A stretch of DNA of 64,000 nt from Tritrichomonas musculus (GCA_039105265.1 JAPFFF010000022.1:930001-994000); one strand, 5' to 3'; counted from the first letter of the stretch, positions 26,763-36,276 are shown. The notes: generated by a model not told the origin, from the sequence alone. Made by a program: numbers and translations.

Positions 26763-26795
26763 AAAAAATGACTTAAAATGTGCTTGAGGTGCACA

Positions 26796-26809
26796 GGTGA
26801 GATTTCACC
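26796..26809. repeat. GGTGAGATTTCACC palindrome in a dispersed repeat (B, site 1)
   Basis: Near-palindrome in the convergent gap between the 148-aa gene and the ATPase gene, within a dispersed repeat (about 26770-26855) whose right arm (about 31 bases) is missing at the matching place in D. Confidence 0.8.
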
Positions 26810-26901
26810 CTGAGATTCACCGGGAATGTAATTCCAGTCAACAAAGTTGCCACTTAATTAAAATCACTTACTGAGACCTCAAAATGACTTACAAAAGCAG
26901 A

Positions 26902-26920
26902 CTCAAGCTATGCTTGTGAG
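26902..26920 (+). terminator. Hairpin plus T-run after the 148-aa gene (B)
   Basis: CTCAAGCTATGCTTGTGAG forms a stem-loop and is followed by ATATTTTTTTT. The same hairpin lies at 46415-46433 in D, and a shorter form lies after each integrase gene. A transcript-end role is inferred from position. Confidence 0.45.
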
Positions 26921-26929
26921 ATATTTTTT

Positions 26930-27856
26930 TTACATACAACTAAAAAAATCAATACTATTTTCACGTGTATTCACTAATACGAAATCATGATTTTTCATTA
27001 CATAATAGCGTTTCCATAAGTCTTCAAACTCAATTGGCATAACAACTTGTTGATAAATATAATGCATTTTCTGTCGTGAGAATCCATTAAATATGAAAAA
27101 AGATGTGCAATTATTCTTATAATCCGTTGGAATTGCTTTAAAGAATTGAACATTAATGTATACAATCGAATGTTTATGCCTTAATTGTGTAATATAATTG
27201 GTAAAATAAGAAGACTTCAATAGCTTCGATTTAATGAAATCCTCACATAAAATGACAGTATTAAGAGACTTTTTAGTAGTGTCTCGTTGTGAAATTCCCA
27301 AAAATGATAACATATTATTGACTTTCTCAGTGCTAAGACTTATATTGTTATTCATGTATTTCTCATATAATTCTTTCCATAAATCGAGCTCTTTTAAGTA
27401 ATTCTCAGCATTAGAATCAGAAATGACTTTCACTGGAAGTTTAATCAATTCACATTGTGCATCAAATGTAGAATCATTAATGACCCCATTTTTGCTAATA
27501 TAAACGATTAAATGAAATGCATCTTTTTGTCTAGATATTTGAATAATATCACGTAATACAATATGAGATTTACCTTTACCTTGTGCTCCAACAATGATAT
27601 TCAATGAATTATAATTTGCGTAGATACCATTAGCGATTGGTCTAATAGATTCACTTAATATTTTAAATTCATTTTTTTTATACGCTTTACTCATCTCAAT
27701 ATCGATATTAAATGTAGAGCTTTTCATTGGAAAGTCATTCGATAAATCATTCGATAAGTCATTCGATAAATCATGCGCTAGAAGCTCATCAGATGTATCA
27801 CTAGATGTATCTGAAAAAAATATTGATTTATAGTCAAACTTTGTGGGTTTAAGCAT
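26930..27856 (-). CDS. Packaging ATPase (A32/FtsK-HerA type), element B
   Basis: 308 aa. Walker A is GAQGKGKS at about residue 87, after NSLNIIV. A Walker-B-like strand is NTVILCEDF at about 197, and a polar strand-end motif IVYINVQFF follows. The N-terminus is low-complexity with repeated DLSNDLSND. Size and motifs fit the genome-packaging ATPase of Polintons, related to poxvirus A32, which pumps DNA into capsids. The nearly identical D copy is at 46443-47384. Its start codon is only a few bases from the stop of the small membrane protein upstream. Confidence 0.85.
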   Translation of the reverse strand: MLKPTKFDYKSIFFSDTSSDTSDELLAHDLSNDLSNDLSNDFPMKSSTFNIDIEMSKAYKKNEFKILSESIRPIANGIYANYNSLNIIVGAQGKGKSHIVLRDIIQISRQKDAFHLIVYISKNGVINDSTFDAQCELIKLPVKVISDSNAENYLKELDLWKELYEKYMNNNISLSTEKVNNMLSFLGISQRDTTKKSLNTVILCEDFIKSKLLKSSYFTNYITQLRHKHSIVYINVQFFKAIPTDYKNNCTSFFIFNGFSRQKMHYIYQQVVMPIEFEDLWKRYYVMKNHDFVLVNTRENSIDFFSCM

Positions 27857-27859
27857 TTA

Positions 27860-27991
27860 TTACGAATAAAGTTTCCGTCTCATATCTTCGCTCAATTCAG
27901 GTATTTCATTTGGCTTCACAATAGAGATAACAACAAATAATTCAATGATGTTTACTACTAATATCATACCTAAAAGTGTCTCACAAAGCAT
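27860..27991 (-). CDS. Small membrane protein, 43 aa, element B
   Basis: Starts MLCETLLGM. One strong hydrophobic helix (LLGMILVVNIIELFVVISIV) is followed by a short charged tail (SEDMRRKLYS). Conserved in D (47388-47519). It lies in the same orientation immediately upstream of the ATPase. A membrane anchor or virion membrane protein is possible. Confidence 0.55.
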   Translation of the reverse strand: MLCETLLGMILVVNIIELFVVISIVKPNEIPELSEDMRRKLYS

Positions 27992-28054
27992 TTCAATTGA
28001 AGAAAACAGTAAAAAATAGCTCAAAAATGACTCAAAATGTGCTTGAGGTGATCA

Positions 28055-28068
28055 GGTGAGATTTCACC
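28055..28068. repeat. GGTGAGATTTCACC palindrome (B, site 2)
   Basis: Core of a dispersed repeat (about 28021-28130) that lies 3' of the dicysteine gene. Over about 100 bases it matches the reverse complement of 62980-63080. Confidence 0.8.
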
Positions 28069-28133
28069 CTGAGATGCACCACAACTTTGAAATTACATAG
28101 TAGATCATTAAAAAGTGTCAAAAATGACTTCTA

Positions 28134-28718
28134 TTAATAGCAATACTTAAGTGATATCGCATATTTAACAAACTCAGTGTATACATGATTGTAGCAATAT
28201 TTGAGTTCTTCTGTTTTATCATCTTTAGTAATCAATATTTTGTCAATTTTGAGCAATTTAGATGTATTCGCTAAGCAGCATTTAGGTTCTTCATCTTCAA
28301 TTACAAATTCAACTTTATCACATCCAGTTAACAATTTGAGCATATCCATTAATAGAGTCGATTTACATATTACATAAGAGTTGATCTTTAATGGATTATT
28401 AGCATACATTTCAACGAGTAATTCTAAAAATTTGTTTTTCATTGATAAGTCTTCTAAATTATTGCTTAAATCTGTGATATTCCTGTTTGTTGCTTGCATG
28501 TATTGTGATCCCATATTCTGCTCCGGTATAGTAAAATTTATGTTTTCACTAGCTTTACTAGAGTCTTGCATTGCTGGCGGCACATTAGGATATAACACAG
28601 GAGAATTACGATTTTGATTAGGCGCTAATTTGATTTCAATATTAGTTTCTTGATGTTGCTTCACACTAGCATCATTTTCTGAAGACAATATACGTGCTTT
28701 ATTCATGATCTTAGACAT
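28134..28718 (-). CDS. Dicysteine conserved Maverick protein, element B
   Basis: 194 aa, starting MSKIMNKARILSSEND. The N-terminal half is disordered. The C-terminal domain (FLELLVEMYANNPLKINSYVIC, LLTGCDKVEFVIEDEEPKCC, ELKYCYNHVYTEFVKYAISLKY) is shared with elements A and E. The Cys-Cys pair in the middle is kept in all. Function unknown. Confidence 0.7.
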   Translation of the reverse strand: MSKIMNKARILSSENDASVKQHQETNIEIKLAPNQNRNSPVLYPNVPPAMQDSSKASENINFTIPEQNMGSQYMQATNRNITDLSNNLEDLSMKNKFLELLVEMYANNPLKINSYVICKSTLLMDMLKLLTGCDKVEFVIEDEEPKCCLANTSKLLKIDKILITKDDKTEELKYCYNHVYTEFVKYAISLKYCY

Positions 28719-28745
28719 TTACTTACAAAAAAATCACATACTACT

Positions 28746-28976
28746 TTACTCCTTATTTGTTAATTCATTTAGTTCATTCTCTAGTTTAGACACTTTTTGT
28801 TTTAACGAATTGATATCTTCGATTAATGATTCACGAATAGCTAATCCATTAGAGCCTAACAAACCTGATTTCACATTATTGAGATGTTGTTTGTATCCAT
28901 AACATTTCTCTTTAAGATGATGCTTTATTTGCTTAAGTTCAGGTATTTCCTTCTTGTAATCACTTAATTCAGACAT
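28746..28976 (-). CDS. Small coiled-coil protein, 76 aa, element B
   Basis: Almost entirely heptad-like (SLKQKVSKLENELNELTNKE at the end). Divergent from the 86-aa gene at 28992 with only 15 bases between the start codons. Conserved in D. Probably oligomeric; role unknown. Confidence 0.55.
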   Translation of the reverse strand: MSELSDYKKEIPELKQIKHHLKEKCYGYKQHLNNVKSGLLGSNGLAIRESLIEDINSLKQKVSKLENELNELTNKE

Positions 28977-28991
28977 TTATTAAATACTAAA

Positions 28992-29252
28992 ATGTTTTTT
29001 AGTCAACGACCTGTTTTAGATGATTCACATATACGACGAACATTAAGAGATGATCATCGAATGAACTATTATGACAGACTCCAATTGAATATGCAAAGAG
29101 AGTGTACAAGAATTAATTCTGCACCAATAATCAAAAAAAGAGATCTCAAAGGAAGTATCAATCATGAACCACCAATGATAACTACTAAAAAGCTCAATTT
29201 TCATACATATTCGTTAAATCATTCAGTAGTGCCAATTAATAGTAAAATATAA
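28992..29252 (+). CDS. Small basic protein, 86 aa, element B
   Basis: Basic and polar (RRTLRDDHRMNYYDRLQLNM, IIKKRDLKGS), conserved in D (48521-48781). No motif is recognised. It ends just before an AT-rich palindrome at 29271-29284. Confidence 0.5.
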   Translation: MFFSQRPVLDDSHIRRTLRDDHRMNYYDRLQLNMQRECTRINSAPIIKKRDLKGSINHEPPMITTKKLNFHTYSLNHSVVPINSKI

Positions 29253-29270
29253 GTAGGGTGAACAATTTAG

Positions 29271-29284
29271 GGTGAATATTCACC
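29271..29284. repeat. GGTGAATATTCACC perfect palindrome (B, site 3)
   Basis: In the 84-base gap between the convergent 86-aa and 156-aa genes, flanked by further GGTGAA/TTCACC words. Present in D at 48800-48813. Confidence 0.85.
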
Positions 29285-29336
29285 ACTTCACCCATAAGCC
29301 ATTTTAATGCTTTTTTAAGAGATTATCGTTAAATTA

Positions 29337-29807
29337 CTACACATTATTCATATCATTAATGTATTTCGCAATCTGATTCACAGTTGATGTAAGCTCTAAT
29401 ATTTTTTTATCTGATTGCTCAATTTGTTTTTGCATTTGTGGGATAACATTATCGATTCTCATATGTAGTTCATTTAGTTGATCAGCAAATAGTTTAACAT
29501 CATTTTTAATCACTTCAATGTCAGCTTTAATGATATCTTCTTGTAGTTCTTTTAGTTTATTACCTTTGAATACTTTTCTGAGATATATATCACCGCCAAC
29601 TATTTTACCGGATTCCTTTAAGCAGTTCTGTTTAGTGATTTTATATTCGTCGCCATCAGGAGTGATAATCTTATAGACCCTATTTAAATAGTGCGTCGTA
29701 TGCTTATTCATCTCGTCCTTATGCTTCTGATAGAACAAATTGAACTCTTCTATAGATTTAAACGTCTTTGTTTCAGCAGTTATTTCATTAATCACCTGTA
29801 GTTCCAT
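29337..29807 (-). CDS. 156-aa protein with C-terminal coiled coil, element B
   Basis: An N-terminal alpha/beta part (YKIITPDGDEYKITKQNC, KIVGGDIYLRKVF) is followed by a long coiled coil (about residues 85-150, ELHMRIDNVIPQMQKQIEQ). The end (VNQIAKYINDMNNV) is polar. Identical in D. Possibly a minor structural or DNA-associated protein; no family is recognised. Confidence 0.55.
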   Translation of the reverse strand: MELQVINEITAETKTFKSIEEFNLFYQKHKDEMNKHTTHYLNRVYKIITPDGDEYKITKQNCLKESGKIVGGDIYLRKVFKGNKLKELQEDIIKADIEVIKNDVKLFADQLNELHMRIDNVIPQMQKQIEQSDKKILELTSTVNQIAKYINDMNNV

Positions 29808-29833
29808 TTATTTTCAAAAAAATATAATTATGT

Positions 29834-30094
29834 TTATTTAACTTCATTTATGAGACTCTTACCAATTCGCATTCCTTTGTCTACAACATTGAGCCCTGTA
29901 TCAAGAGCATTTAATGTATCGCCTATAAGTGGTATTCCCCCAAGAATAGGTCTCACAGTGCTAGTTATTTTTTTACCTACATCAATGACTTTTGGTAATG
30001 CTTTTCCTACTTTTGATGCAATATTCTTAATGGTATTACCAACTGATTTAAAAGCGTTTTTCATTTTCTTGAATATTCCAATACCCATTTTCAT
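29834..30094 (-). CDS. Amphipathic membrane-active-like protein, 86 aa, element B
   Basis: Starts MKMGIGIFKKMKNAFKSV, a cationic amphipathic helix, then lysine-rich helices (NIASKVGKALPKVIDVGKK) and a glycine/hydrophobic segment (ILGGIPLIGDTLNALDTGL). The pattern recalls adenovirus protein VI and other membrane-lytic minor virion proteins. It lies 42 bases upstream of and divergent from the capsid gene. The function is inferred from composition and position only. Confidence 0.6.
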   Translation of the reverse strand: MKMGIGIFKKMKNAFKSVGNTIKNIASKVGKALPKVIDVGKKITSTVRPILGGIPLIGDTLNALDTGLNVVDKGMRIGKSLINEVK

Positions 30095-30136
30095 TATTAA
30101 AAAACTCTTAAGTATTAAGCTTTTATTGTGTCATAA

Positions 30137-32080
30137 ATGTTGTATCGAAACGAAAGAGCACATAATTATAAAATTGAAGCTGGCAATGTACTTGAAACAT
30201 TTAATAAGATGCGCGAAATGATTAACACTAATGATGGCACTAGAAGTTTCTCATTTAGAACTGTTGATTGTCATGACCAACCTGCGCCATTTCATCAAGG
30301 ACAATATTCTCAAATATCATTAACGCATCCTGATCATTTCATTAGTGATGTTGACAAAGGATTCCTTACATTTCATGTTAAACTTGATTTACAACTCAAT
30401 ACTGATTTATCTAAATTGCAACAAATAGATGATCCAAATAACTTCTACAAACTATTTGTGGGCTTTAAATCGTCAAATCAATTATTCGATCGCTTAGAGA
30501 TACTTCATAATAATGTCAATGTAGGATACCAACAAAATGAATGCATTAGAGAAGGCTTCTTATATTCTGCAGTTAAACCTGAAACTGAAAAGAAACGCAG
30601 ACGATTTGTACACAGTTTATGGGAAAATGTATCCAATTATTCTCAAACTGTAGCAGGTGCATATGTTAACATTAATTCGTTCAAATCTAATGGTAAATCA
30701 CAAGTAGAATTCGACTTAAATGTACCATTTGATGATTTACTAGCATTGCAAGCATTTGATTTATTCCCTAATGGCATCATAGGTGATTTATCAATACGTT
30801 TTCAAATATCGCCTGCAGGATTAGTTTGGGCAGCTATTGATCCATATACTGTTGCAGAAACGAAAGCATATCTTGAAGACAATGAAAGCATTACAACAGA
30901 AGAACTCGAAAAGCTAAAACAAATAACTATTCATGGTCATCTTAAACATCAATTCACACAAATAGGTAATGAAGCTGTTATACCAGGTCCAGGTGCATCT
31001 CCTGATCCATCTCCTGAGCCAGCACAAACGAAATATCAATTGAAGTATGAATTAAGAGATAAGTATACACCTGCTTCAACAAATATTCCTGTTGATGAAT
31101 TACTTGAAACATTTACCTTTTTATTTAGCTACACAGATGATGAATTCACTGAATTAGGAATCACAAAAACAGAAGACAATAAAGTAATATGTAATGCTCA
31201 TTATCATAAAGAACATCCAAGTGGTTTACCTTCATCAAAGCATCCTGCAGGTAATGTTTCCATTAATTTTGTATCTAAAACTGAAGCTAATAAGTTATTG
31301 AGCTCACATTATTCGTCAAATAAAGCTACATTAACTGTAAACAGAATGACGATCACATTATGTAAATCTAACATGCAAGGATACGGCGTATGTAAATCCA
31401 CAAGAAAAGGCATTGAAAATATATTACGTGAAGGAATCATTATACCGTCTCAAAAAGTAGATTATCATTCATTTCCTATTGCACCTGCATCAAATGGTAT
31501 TAAATCAACATTGAATATCCCATTAATTAATATGACTACAATGTCTATCATGTTTCCGAAGCATCATAATGATCTCACTGTATTTGAAAATCCTGTGTAT
31601 CAAAACTGCTTCTTGAATATTGGTGGCAAAAACTTTCCTGATGAAAATGTTAGCACAATAGGAGCAAGATTCTTTGAAAATCAATTAACTGCTGGCGATT
31701 TAGATGGAATCACATTACAGTGCACAAAAGAATTTGAAGATAGTATGACAATGCCAAAGAATGACGCAAATGGAGTTCGCTATAGAAATACATTAAGTGA
31801 TGCATCTTCATTTGTATTCAATATTCAAACAGAAAGATCTTCTGCAGGTTATTGCTATGATGGTCTCGACGGTGGATTCGGCAATATTCAGGTTCAAGTA
31901 AATGGTCAACCAATATATACAGGTGCTAATGATACATACTATAATGTTAACGAAGAAGGTACGATACATCCACCACCACCCCAGCTGTTTTTAACTCGTG
32001 ATACATACTTTAAACTTTCACTTAATGAACTTGAATATGTTGATGATGAAACACCAGAAGGATCACAGGTGAATCAGTAA
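30137..32080 (+). CDS. Major capsid protein (double jelly-roll type), element B
   Basis: 647 aa, the usual size for Polinton capsid proteins. Beta-rich throughout, with motifs shared with the element A remnant: MFPKHHNDLTVFENPVYQN, GARFFENQL, FVFNIQTERS, GQPIYTGANDTYYNV and HPPPP. A proline-rich linker (GPGASPDPSPEPA, about residues 285-300) could be a surface loop. In Polintons the double jelly-roll protein builds the hexons of an icosahedral shell. The D copy (49666-51609) differs by a few residues. Confidence 0.85.
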   Translation: MLYRNERAHNYKIEAGNVLETFNKMREMINTNDGTRSFSFRTVDCHDQPAPFHQGQYSQISLTHPDHFISDVDKGFLTFHVKLDLQLNTDLSKLQQIDDPNNFYKLFVGFKSSNQLFDRLEILHNNVNVGYQQNECIREGFLYSAVKPETEKKRRRFVHSLWENVSNYSQTVAGAYVNINSFKSNGKSQVEFDLNVPFDDLLALQAFDLFPNGIIGDLSIRFQISPAGLVWAAIDPYTVAETKAYLEDNESITTEELEKLKQITIHGHLKHQFTQIGNEAVIPGPGASPDPSPEPAQTKYQLKYELRDKYTPASTNIPVDELLETFTFLFSYTDDEFTELGITKTEDNKVICNAHYHKEHPSGLPSSKHPAGNVSINFVSKTEANKLLSSHYSSNKATLTVNRMTITLCKSNMQGYGVCKSTRKGIENILREGIIIPSQKVDYHSFPIAPASNGIKSTLNIPLINMTTMSIMFPKHHNDLTVFENPVYQNCFLNIGGKNFPDENVSTIGARFFENQLTAGDLDGITLQCTKEFEDSMTMPKNDANGVRYRNTLSDASSFVFNIQTERSSAGYCYDGLDGGFGNIQVQVNGQPIYTGANDTYYNVNEEGTIHPPPPQLFLTRDTYFKLSLNELEYVDDETPEGSQVNQ

Positions 32081-32256
32081 ATGCGTGTACTCTTTAATGA
32101 CTTTGTCAGTAAATGTACTCTTTAATTAATTTTTTTTTAAAATAATTTTTATCATCATTACAAATGGAACCAGTTAATATTGAAAGAATTAATGATGACT
32201 ATGAGTATATTCAATACAATGATCAACTTAGGATAATACATTAAATTAAAGATGAA

Positions 32257-32928
32257 ATGTACCAAATGCAAAGTATAATAACTGCATGTCAATCAAATAA
32301 ACAAGCATATCATTGGTTTGAAAATCAGACAACAAAAGAGTTATTACAAGAATTTGAGTCACAAAAGTTAACCCTCGGAATTCCGAGGTTAGAAAAATCT
32401 TATGAAAAACGTGATGATGTTCCTATTAATTTGAGAGGTTATTATGTTCACCGCTTACTTGTCAATCACATCGCAATTTGGGCATCACCAACATATGCTA
32501 TATATATTGCCAAATTATTAGACTCTCAATTTGAACAAGAACGTGAACAACAACAAAAGCAAATCAATGAACTCAAAACACGTGCAGTGCCAGAAAATCA
32601 TCAAAATGATTATCGCTATTTAATCTACAAAGAGGGTATTCAAAAAGAAAGCTTCATTAGATTACATCTTGTTCGTCGTAGTAAATTCACATGGAGAAAG
32701 ATCATTGATCACTACAATAATGAAGACGAAAGATTCTACTTTAAAGATAATCTACCTATATCAATGACACCAAATTTAGACATTAAGAATATCATAAAAG
32801 CATCATTTGGGACTAGCGATTACAAGATCACAAAATCAGGCAACTGTGTTGATATCAAAATAGAGCATCTCAATAAGCTACATACATTAATTGATGAATA
32901 CTTTAGTGATAGCAAGAATATCATTTAA
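32257..32928 (+). CDS. KilA-N domain protein, element B
   Basis: The core from about residue 7 (SIITACQSNKQAYHWFENQ) through GYYVHRLLVNHIAIWASPTY (about 68-88) is a clear KilA-N fold: the typical T-E/KELL helix, then the Y/WVH..L..HIA.W.SP.(F/Y)A segment. A coiled coil (EQEREQQQKQINELKT) and a C-terminal basic domain follow. KilA-N proteins are DNA-binding proteins common in large DNA viruses. The D copy is at 51692-52456. Confidence 0.8.
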   Translation: MYQMQSIITACQSNKQAYHWFENQTTKELLQEFESQKLTLGIPRLEKSYEKRDDVPINLRGYYVHRLLVNHIAIWASPTYAIYIAKLLDSQFEQEREQQQKQINELKTRAVPENHQNDYRYLIYKEGIQKESFIRLHLVRRSKFTWRKIIDHYNNEDERFYFKDNLPISMTPNLDIKNIIKASFGTSDYKITKSGNCVDIKIEHLNKLHTLIDEYFSDSKNII

Positions 32929-32988
32929 GAAGTGAATATTTTTTTGCACATTAATTTGCTAGCAAAGTGAATACTTTTTTTGAAAAAA

Positions 32989-34428
32989 ATGAGTAAGTCA
33001 ATACGTGTTTACGATAAAGAATACCCATCATTATTGCGTTATCCGTTCAAATCTAAATACAAATTCATTAATGATTACCTTCAGAAGGTATATAAAAGCG
33101 ACATCAAAACTGAACCATTTGTGAAAGACTTTAAATTGAAATCATGTAAAGAATTATCTAAGCCGAATTTCTCTAATGAACCAGGTTGTTGGGAAGCAGA
33201 TTTAATGTTTATTCGTTATTACGACAAAGACTTAACAAAAGAAAAGAACATTTATTTGGTTCTCATTAATGTCAACACAAGATACCTAATTGTAGAACCT
33301 ATTAAAGATAAAGCACATATATGGTTTGCACTTGAGAGAATTATTATGAAGCATCCACAGTTTTTATTTAATGTAATCAAATGTGATGGCGAACCAGGAT
33401 TTATCGAAATGAAAGACAATAATGTTATAATAAGATTTCCATCAGGAGAAACAACATTTATATTCGATCTTGATGAAATCATTAAAGCGGAATACAAATA
33501 TGATAAGCAATTACAGCAAAGAACTAAAGAAGCAATTCTTGTGAAACACAATATTGAAGCATTAAGAGATTTACTTAAACAGAATGATTATTATAAACCA
33601 CGTATTAAGAGATTATTCAATTTTCAACAAATTGTTCAAAAAGAAATACAGAATGAATATCCTAAAGGTTTTCCACAAGATTATCCACAAGATTATTGTG
33701 ATTTGTTGAAAAGAAAATGTGAAAAGATAGTCTATAATAGTATCATTGATTCAATCACTGAATTCTATCCTTTAAAGTTCATCATTAATAGTTCTCCATA
33801 TGCGTTATCTCACAAGAATGTTGATTCTGTAATACGAACTTTGAGAAATGCTTTTGGTCTCGATGATAGACGCTTAAGTGATTACAATTTGATGAGACAA
33901 ATGGTAGACTACTATAATAATACTCCTCATGGTTCACTTCGATTCAAAAATATTGATTACATTGATAATGAATTCTATGATAAGAATCTTAAAAGACCAT
34001 CAAAATGGATCTATTATACGCCATCACAAATGCAAAACGATATTGATCTCGAATGGAAATATATTCGTAAAATGCAAATGAAATTAAGAGAAATACACGA
34101 GAAGCAACACTTTAAGGGCTTATTATCGTACAAGAAAGGAAATATTATATTAGTGCATCTCGATAAAAGCAAAACACAAAAAAAACATGAGAAGCGCAGA
34201 AGAGTATTCAATGAAATAGCTGAATTTATTGAATATCGTAATGGAAACACTATATGTAGACTATTAAAGCCTTATCAAACGGTTAACAAAAAAGATTCTA
34301 CAAAAGGTAGGAAACCAATGACAGATAATGAAAAAGCTATTATTGAAGTGCCCATTATATATACTAAATTTGTATGTAATTCATTTAATGATCTCAACGA
34401 TGATTACATTAAGTATTTTGGCATCTAA
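32989..34428 (+). CDS. Retroviral-type integrase (rve), element B
   Basis: About 479 aa from the ATG at 32989 (an in-frame TTG lies three codons earlier). Acidic positions: EADLMFIRYY (about 70), KCDGEPGF (about 130), and a third in a helix with DSVIRTLRNAFG (about 280). YYNNTPHGSL follows, and the C-terminal part holds GLLSYKKGNIILVHLD and a basic strand-rich tail. The insertion enzyme of the element. It is followed by a CAAGC-TTT-GCTTG hairpin at 34436-34448. Confidence 0.88.
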   Translation: MSKSIRVYDKEYPSLLRYPFKSKYKFINDYLQKVYKSDIKTEPFVKDFKLKSCKELSKPNFSNEPGCWEADLMFIRYYDKDLTKEKNIYLVLINVNTRYLIVEPIKDKAHIWFALERIIMKHPQFLFNVIKCDGEPGFIEMKDNNVIIRFPSGETTFIFDLDEIIKAEYKYDKQLQQRTKEAILVKHNIEALRDLLKQNDYYKPRIKRLFNFQQIVQKEIQNEYPKGFPQDYPQDYCDLLKRKCEKIVYNSIIDSITEFYPLKFIINSSPYALSHKNVDSVIRTLRNAFGLDDRRLSDYNLMRQMVDYYNNTPHGSLRFKNIDYIDNEFYDKNLKRPSKWIYYTPSQMQNDIDLEWKYIRKMQMKLREIHEKQHFKGLLSYKKGNIILVHLDKSKTQKKHEKRRRVFNEIAEFIEYRNGNTICRLLKPYQTVNKKDSTKGRKPMTDNEKAIIEVPIIYTKFVCNSFNDLNDDYIKYFGI

Positions 34429-34435
34429 GATGACT

Positions 34436-34448
34436 CAAGCTTTGCTTG
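34436..34448 (+). terminator. Hairpin after the integrase stop (B)
   Basis: CAAGCTTTGCTTG directly follows the integrase stop. The same sequence occurs at 53964-53976 in D. A possible transcript-end signal. Confidence 0.4.
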
Positions 34449-34495
34449 TGGCTTATAAGATGATCCTCTTTGATGTACCTTTTTTTGTAGAAAAA

Positions 34496-34879
34496 ATGCT
34501 TACGAACAATATAAAGAATTATGCAACAAATAATGTGAAGCAGCCGATTACAAAGAGATATTTTCATACACAATCTAGTGAATTTACTTTACCGTTAGAA
34601 TTCATATCGAGTCATAATAAGAAATACATTGTAGTGCAATATGTTGGAGCAATAGTAAAAGACTTTCTTGTTGGCGACTTAATGGTGCACTCAGATATAG
34701 TTCAATTAGATGCTTATTGTGATTCATTTATTATGTTAGCTAATAGACGCCAAACAAAGTATCGCAAATATGAATTCTTCAGTAATAATAAAAGAGATTA
34801 CAAAATATGGTTCACCGATTTATATGGCAATACTATTGAACCATCAGCATTTATCATGAGTTGTCTACTTATTTACTGA
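34496..34879 (+). CDS. Small beta-rich protein, minor capsid candidate, element B
   Basis: 127 aa from the ATG at 34496, chosen because homologues begin near here and the upstream frame overlaps the integrase. Contains FTLPLEFISSHNKKYIVVQY, MVHSDIVQ, ANRRQTKYRKYEFF and DYKIWFTDLYGN. Strand-rich, with a size suited to a small single jelly-roll. Homologues occur in A and C. Confidence 0.6.
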   Translation: MLTNNIKNYATNNVKQPITKRYFHTQSSEFTLPLEFISSHNKKYIVVQYVGAIVKDFLVGDLMVHSDIVQLDAYCDSFIMLANRRQTKYRKYEFFSNNKRDYKIWFTDLYGNTIEPSAFIMSCLLIY

Positions 34880-34898
34880 CTTATTTTTTGTAAGATAA

Positions 34899-35891
34899 AT
34901 GAATCATAAATCAGTATTGACACCTCAACAAAAGCTCAATATAAATGATCTTGATGCTATCAATATTGTTAATGATCATGAATTTTATACATATATCGAT
35001 GAAGAAAACAAGAAAGTTTATCTGTATTTAAGTAGTAATTACCAAGAGTTATTCGTCTTTGTAGAAGGCAATGATGTATTATTAGAGCTGCCCAAAAAAG
35101 TTGAATACAGATTCGAAAAAAATATTGAAGACGAAGATGACCCCAGCTTATTGCGCTTATTTACAATAACAGTTGATCTTTATTCTGATTATGGCAACAC
35201 AGATATCAATTTCGTTGAAAAGTCATTCCCTGATTTAAATAAATCATATATGCTATTAATTGGGGATTTCAGTTATAGATACGATCTTCAAGAAACACAT
35301 AATTATTGCTATCAACTTGATTCAAAAGGTAAAGTAAATGAAACTATTATGCCAGTACCTATTATCATCTATATATGCTTCGAAAAAGGTACATTCAGAA
35401 AAGCTTGGCAGGCAGTTCAATTACGTGATCGTGATGAAAATTCTGACATAAAAGGTTTCAGATACGAATTCATGGATTGGCAACGTGGATTTCCAGTATT
35501 TAATATATTTCAATCTACTATCAAGAGTCCTTTATTAAATGTTAATCGTCATTATCCTGTTAATTCAGGTAATTCAGGTAATTCATCACGATTTACATTA
35601 GATGGTGGCAATATTGAACCAAAAGTGAATATCGAATCAATTGATAAAGCTAAAATTGATATTCCTAATGAAATACGACCACCTAAAGTATTACCGCCAC
35701 CTATAACTGATTTCAAGAGTTTATTTGATTCAAATGATAAGCCACAAAAGAGTAGTTTAGTTGATAGTCCAACTGATGCTAAAAACAAGCAAACCAATTA
35801 TGATCATCAAAGAGTCGAGCATACGAATAATTCATTTAATGCAGCACATACTACTAGATTCGTATTGCCAGGAACAAAAAAAAAGCAATAA
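34899..35891 (+). CDS. 330-aa protein with disordered C-terminus, element B
   Basis: The N-terminal about 210 residues are globular and beta-rich (YTYIDEENKKVYLYLSSNY, DFSYRYDLQET, VPIIIYICFEKGTFRKAW). The C-terminal third is disordered and proline/asparagine-rich. It occupies the same position as the P/Q-rich gene of C (3390). Probably virion-associated. The D copy ends differently because its frame runs on to 55548. Confidence 0.6.
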   Translation: MNHKSVLTPQQKLNINDLDAINIVNDHEFYTYIDEENKKVYLYLSSNYQELFVFVEGNDVLLELPKKVEYRFEKNIEDEDDPSLLRLFTITVDLYSDYGNTDINFVEKSFPDLNKSYMLLIGDFSYRYDLQETHNYCYQLDSKGKVNETIMPVPIIIYICFEKGTFRKAWQAVQLRDRDENSDIKGFRYEFMDWQRGFPVFNIFQSTIKSPLLNVNRHYPVNSGNSGNSSRFTLDGGNIEPKVNIESIDKAKIDIPNEIRPPKVLPPPITDFKSLFDSNDKPQKSSLVDSPTDAKNKQTNYDHQRVEHTNNSFNAAHTTRFVLPGTKKKQ

Positions 35892-35933
35892 GTGAATCAA
35901 TTTACTTGTCTATAACAATTAATATATATTTTT

Positions 35934-36276
35934 TTAAGCTTCGTCTTCGTCATTGTCATCGTCATCAGTTGATTCTTCATTTAAAGTATACTTATCGCCT
36001 ATATCTTCTTTAGCTCTTTTTCTGATATATTCTTTATCTTCAGATGATTTACTTAATTTCTTGTATAAATCTTTGATTTCAACATAATTGCCACCGACTT
36101 GATTATTAATCCATTTGTCAACATTTTCACAGAATTTATCTTGTAGTTGCTTCTTTGAATTTTCATCTAGATTATTTTCAATTATAGAGTTTATGAGATT
36201 CTTATATTGTTCTTTCTTTTCTGCTGTATATCCGAGACCTATATCAAGTATACAGTATTTTGTTTCTTCTAATATT
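35934..36276 (-). CDS. Acidic-tailed conserved protein, element B, cut at the B/E junction
   Basis: C-terminal two thirds of the protein seen whole at 55463-55993, ending in an acidic DDNDEDEA tail. The match to D stops at about 36277, and element E sequence follows. Partial by rearrangement. Confidence 0.7.

Larger units (their letters stand above)
26039..36276 (+). mobile_element. Element B: left half of a Maverick/Polinton, sister of D
   Basis: It starts with AGTAGTGATATATGTCCGAG and runs nearly identical to 45571-55816 for about 10.2 kb. It then stops inside the acidic-tailed gene at about 36277, where unrelated element E sequence begins. The right end, fiber and polymerase are absent, so B is broken. 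Near-identity to D means the subfamily was active recently. Confidence 0.88.
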
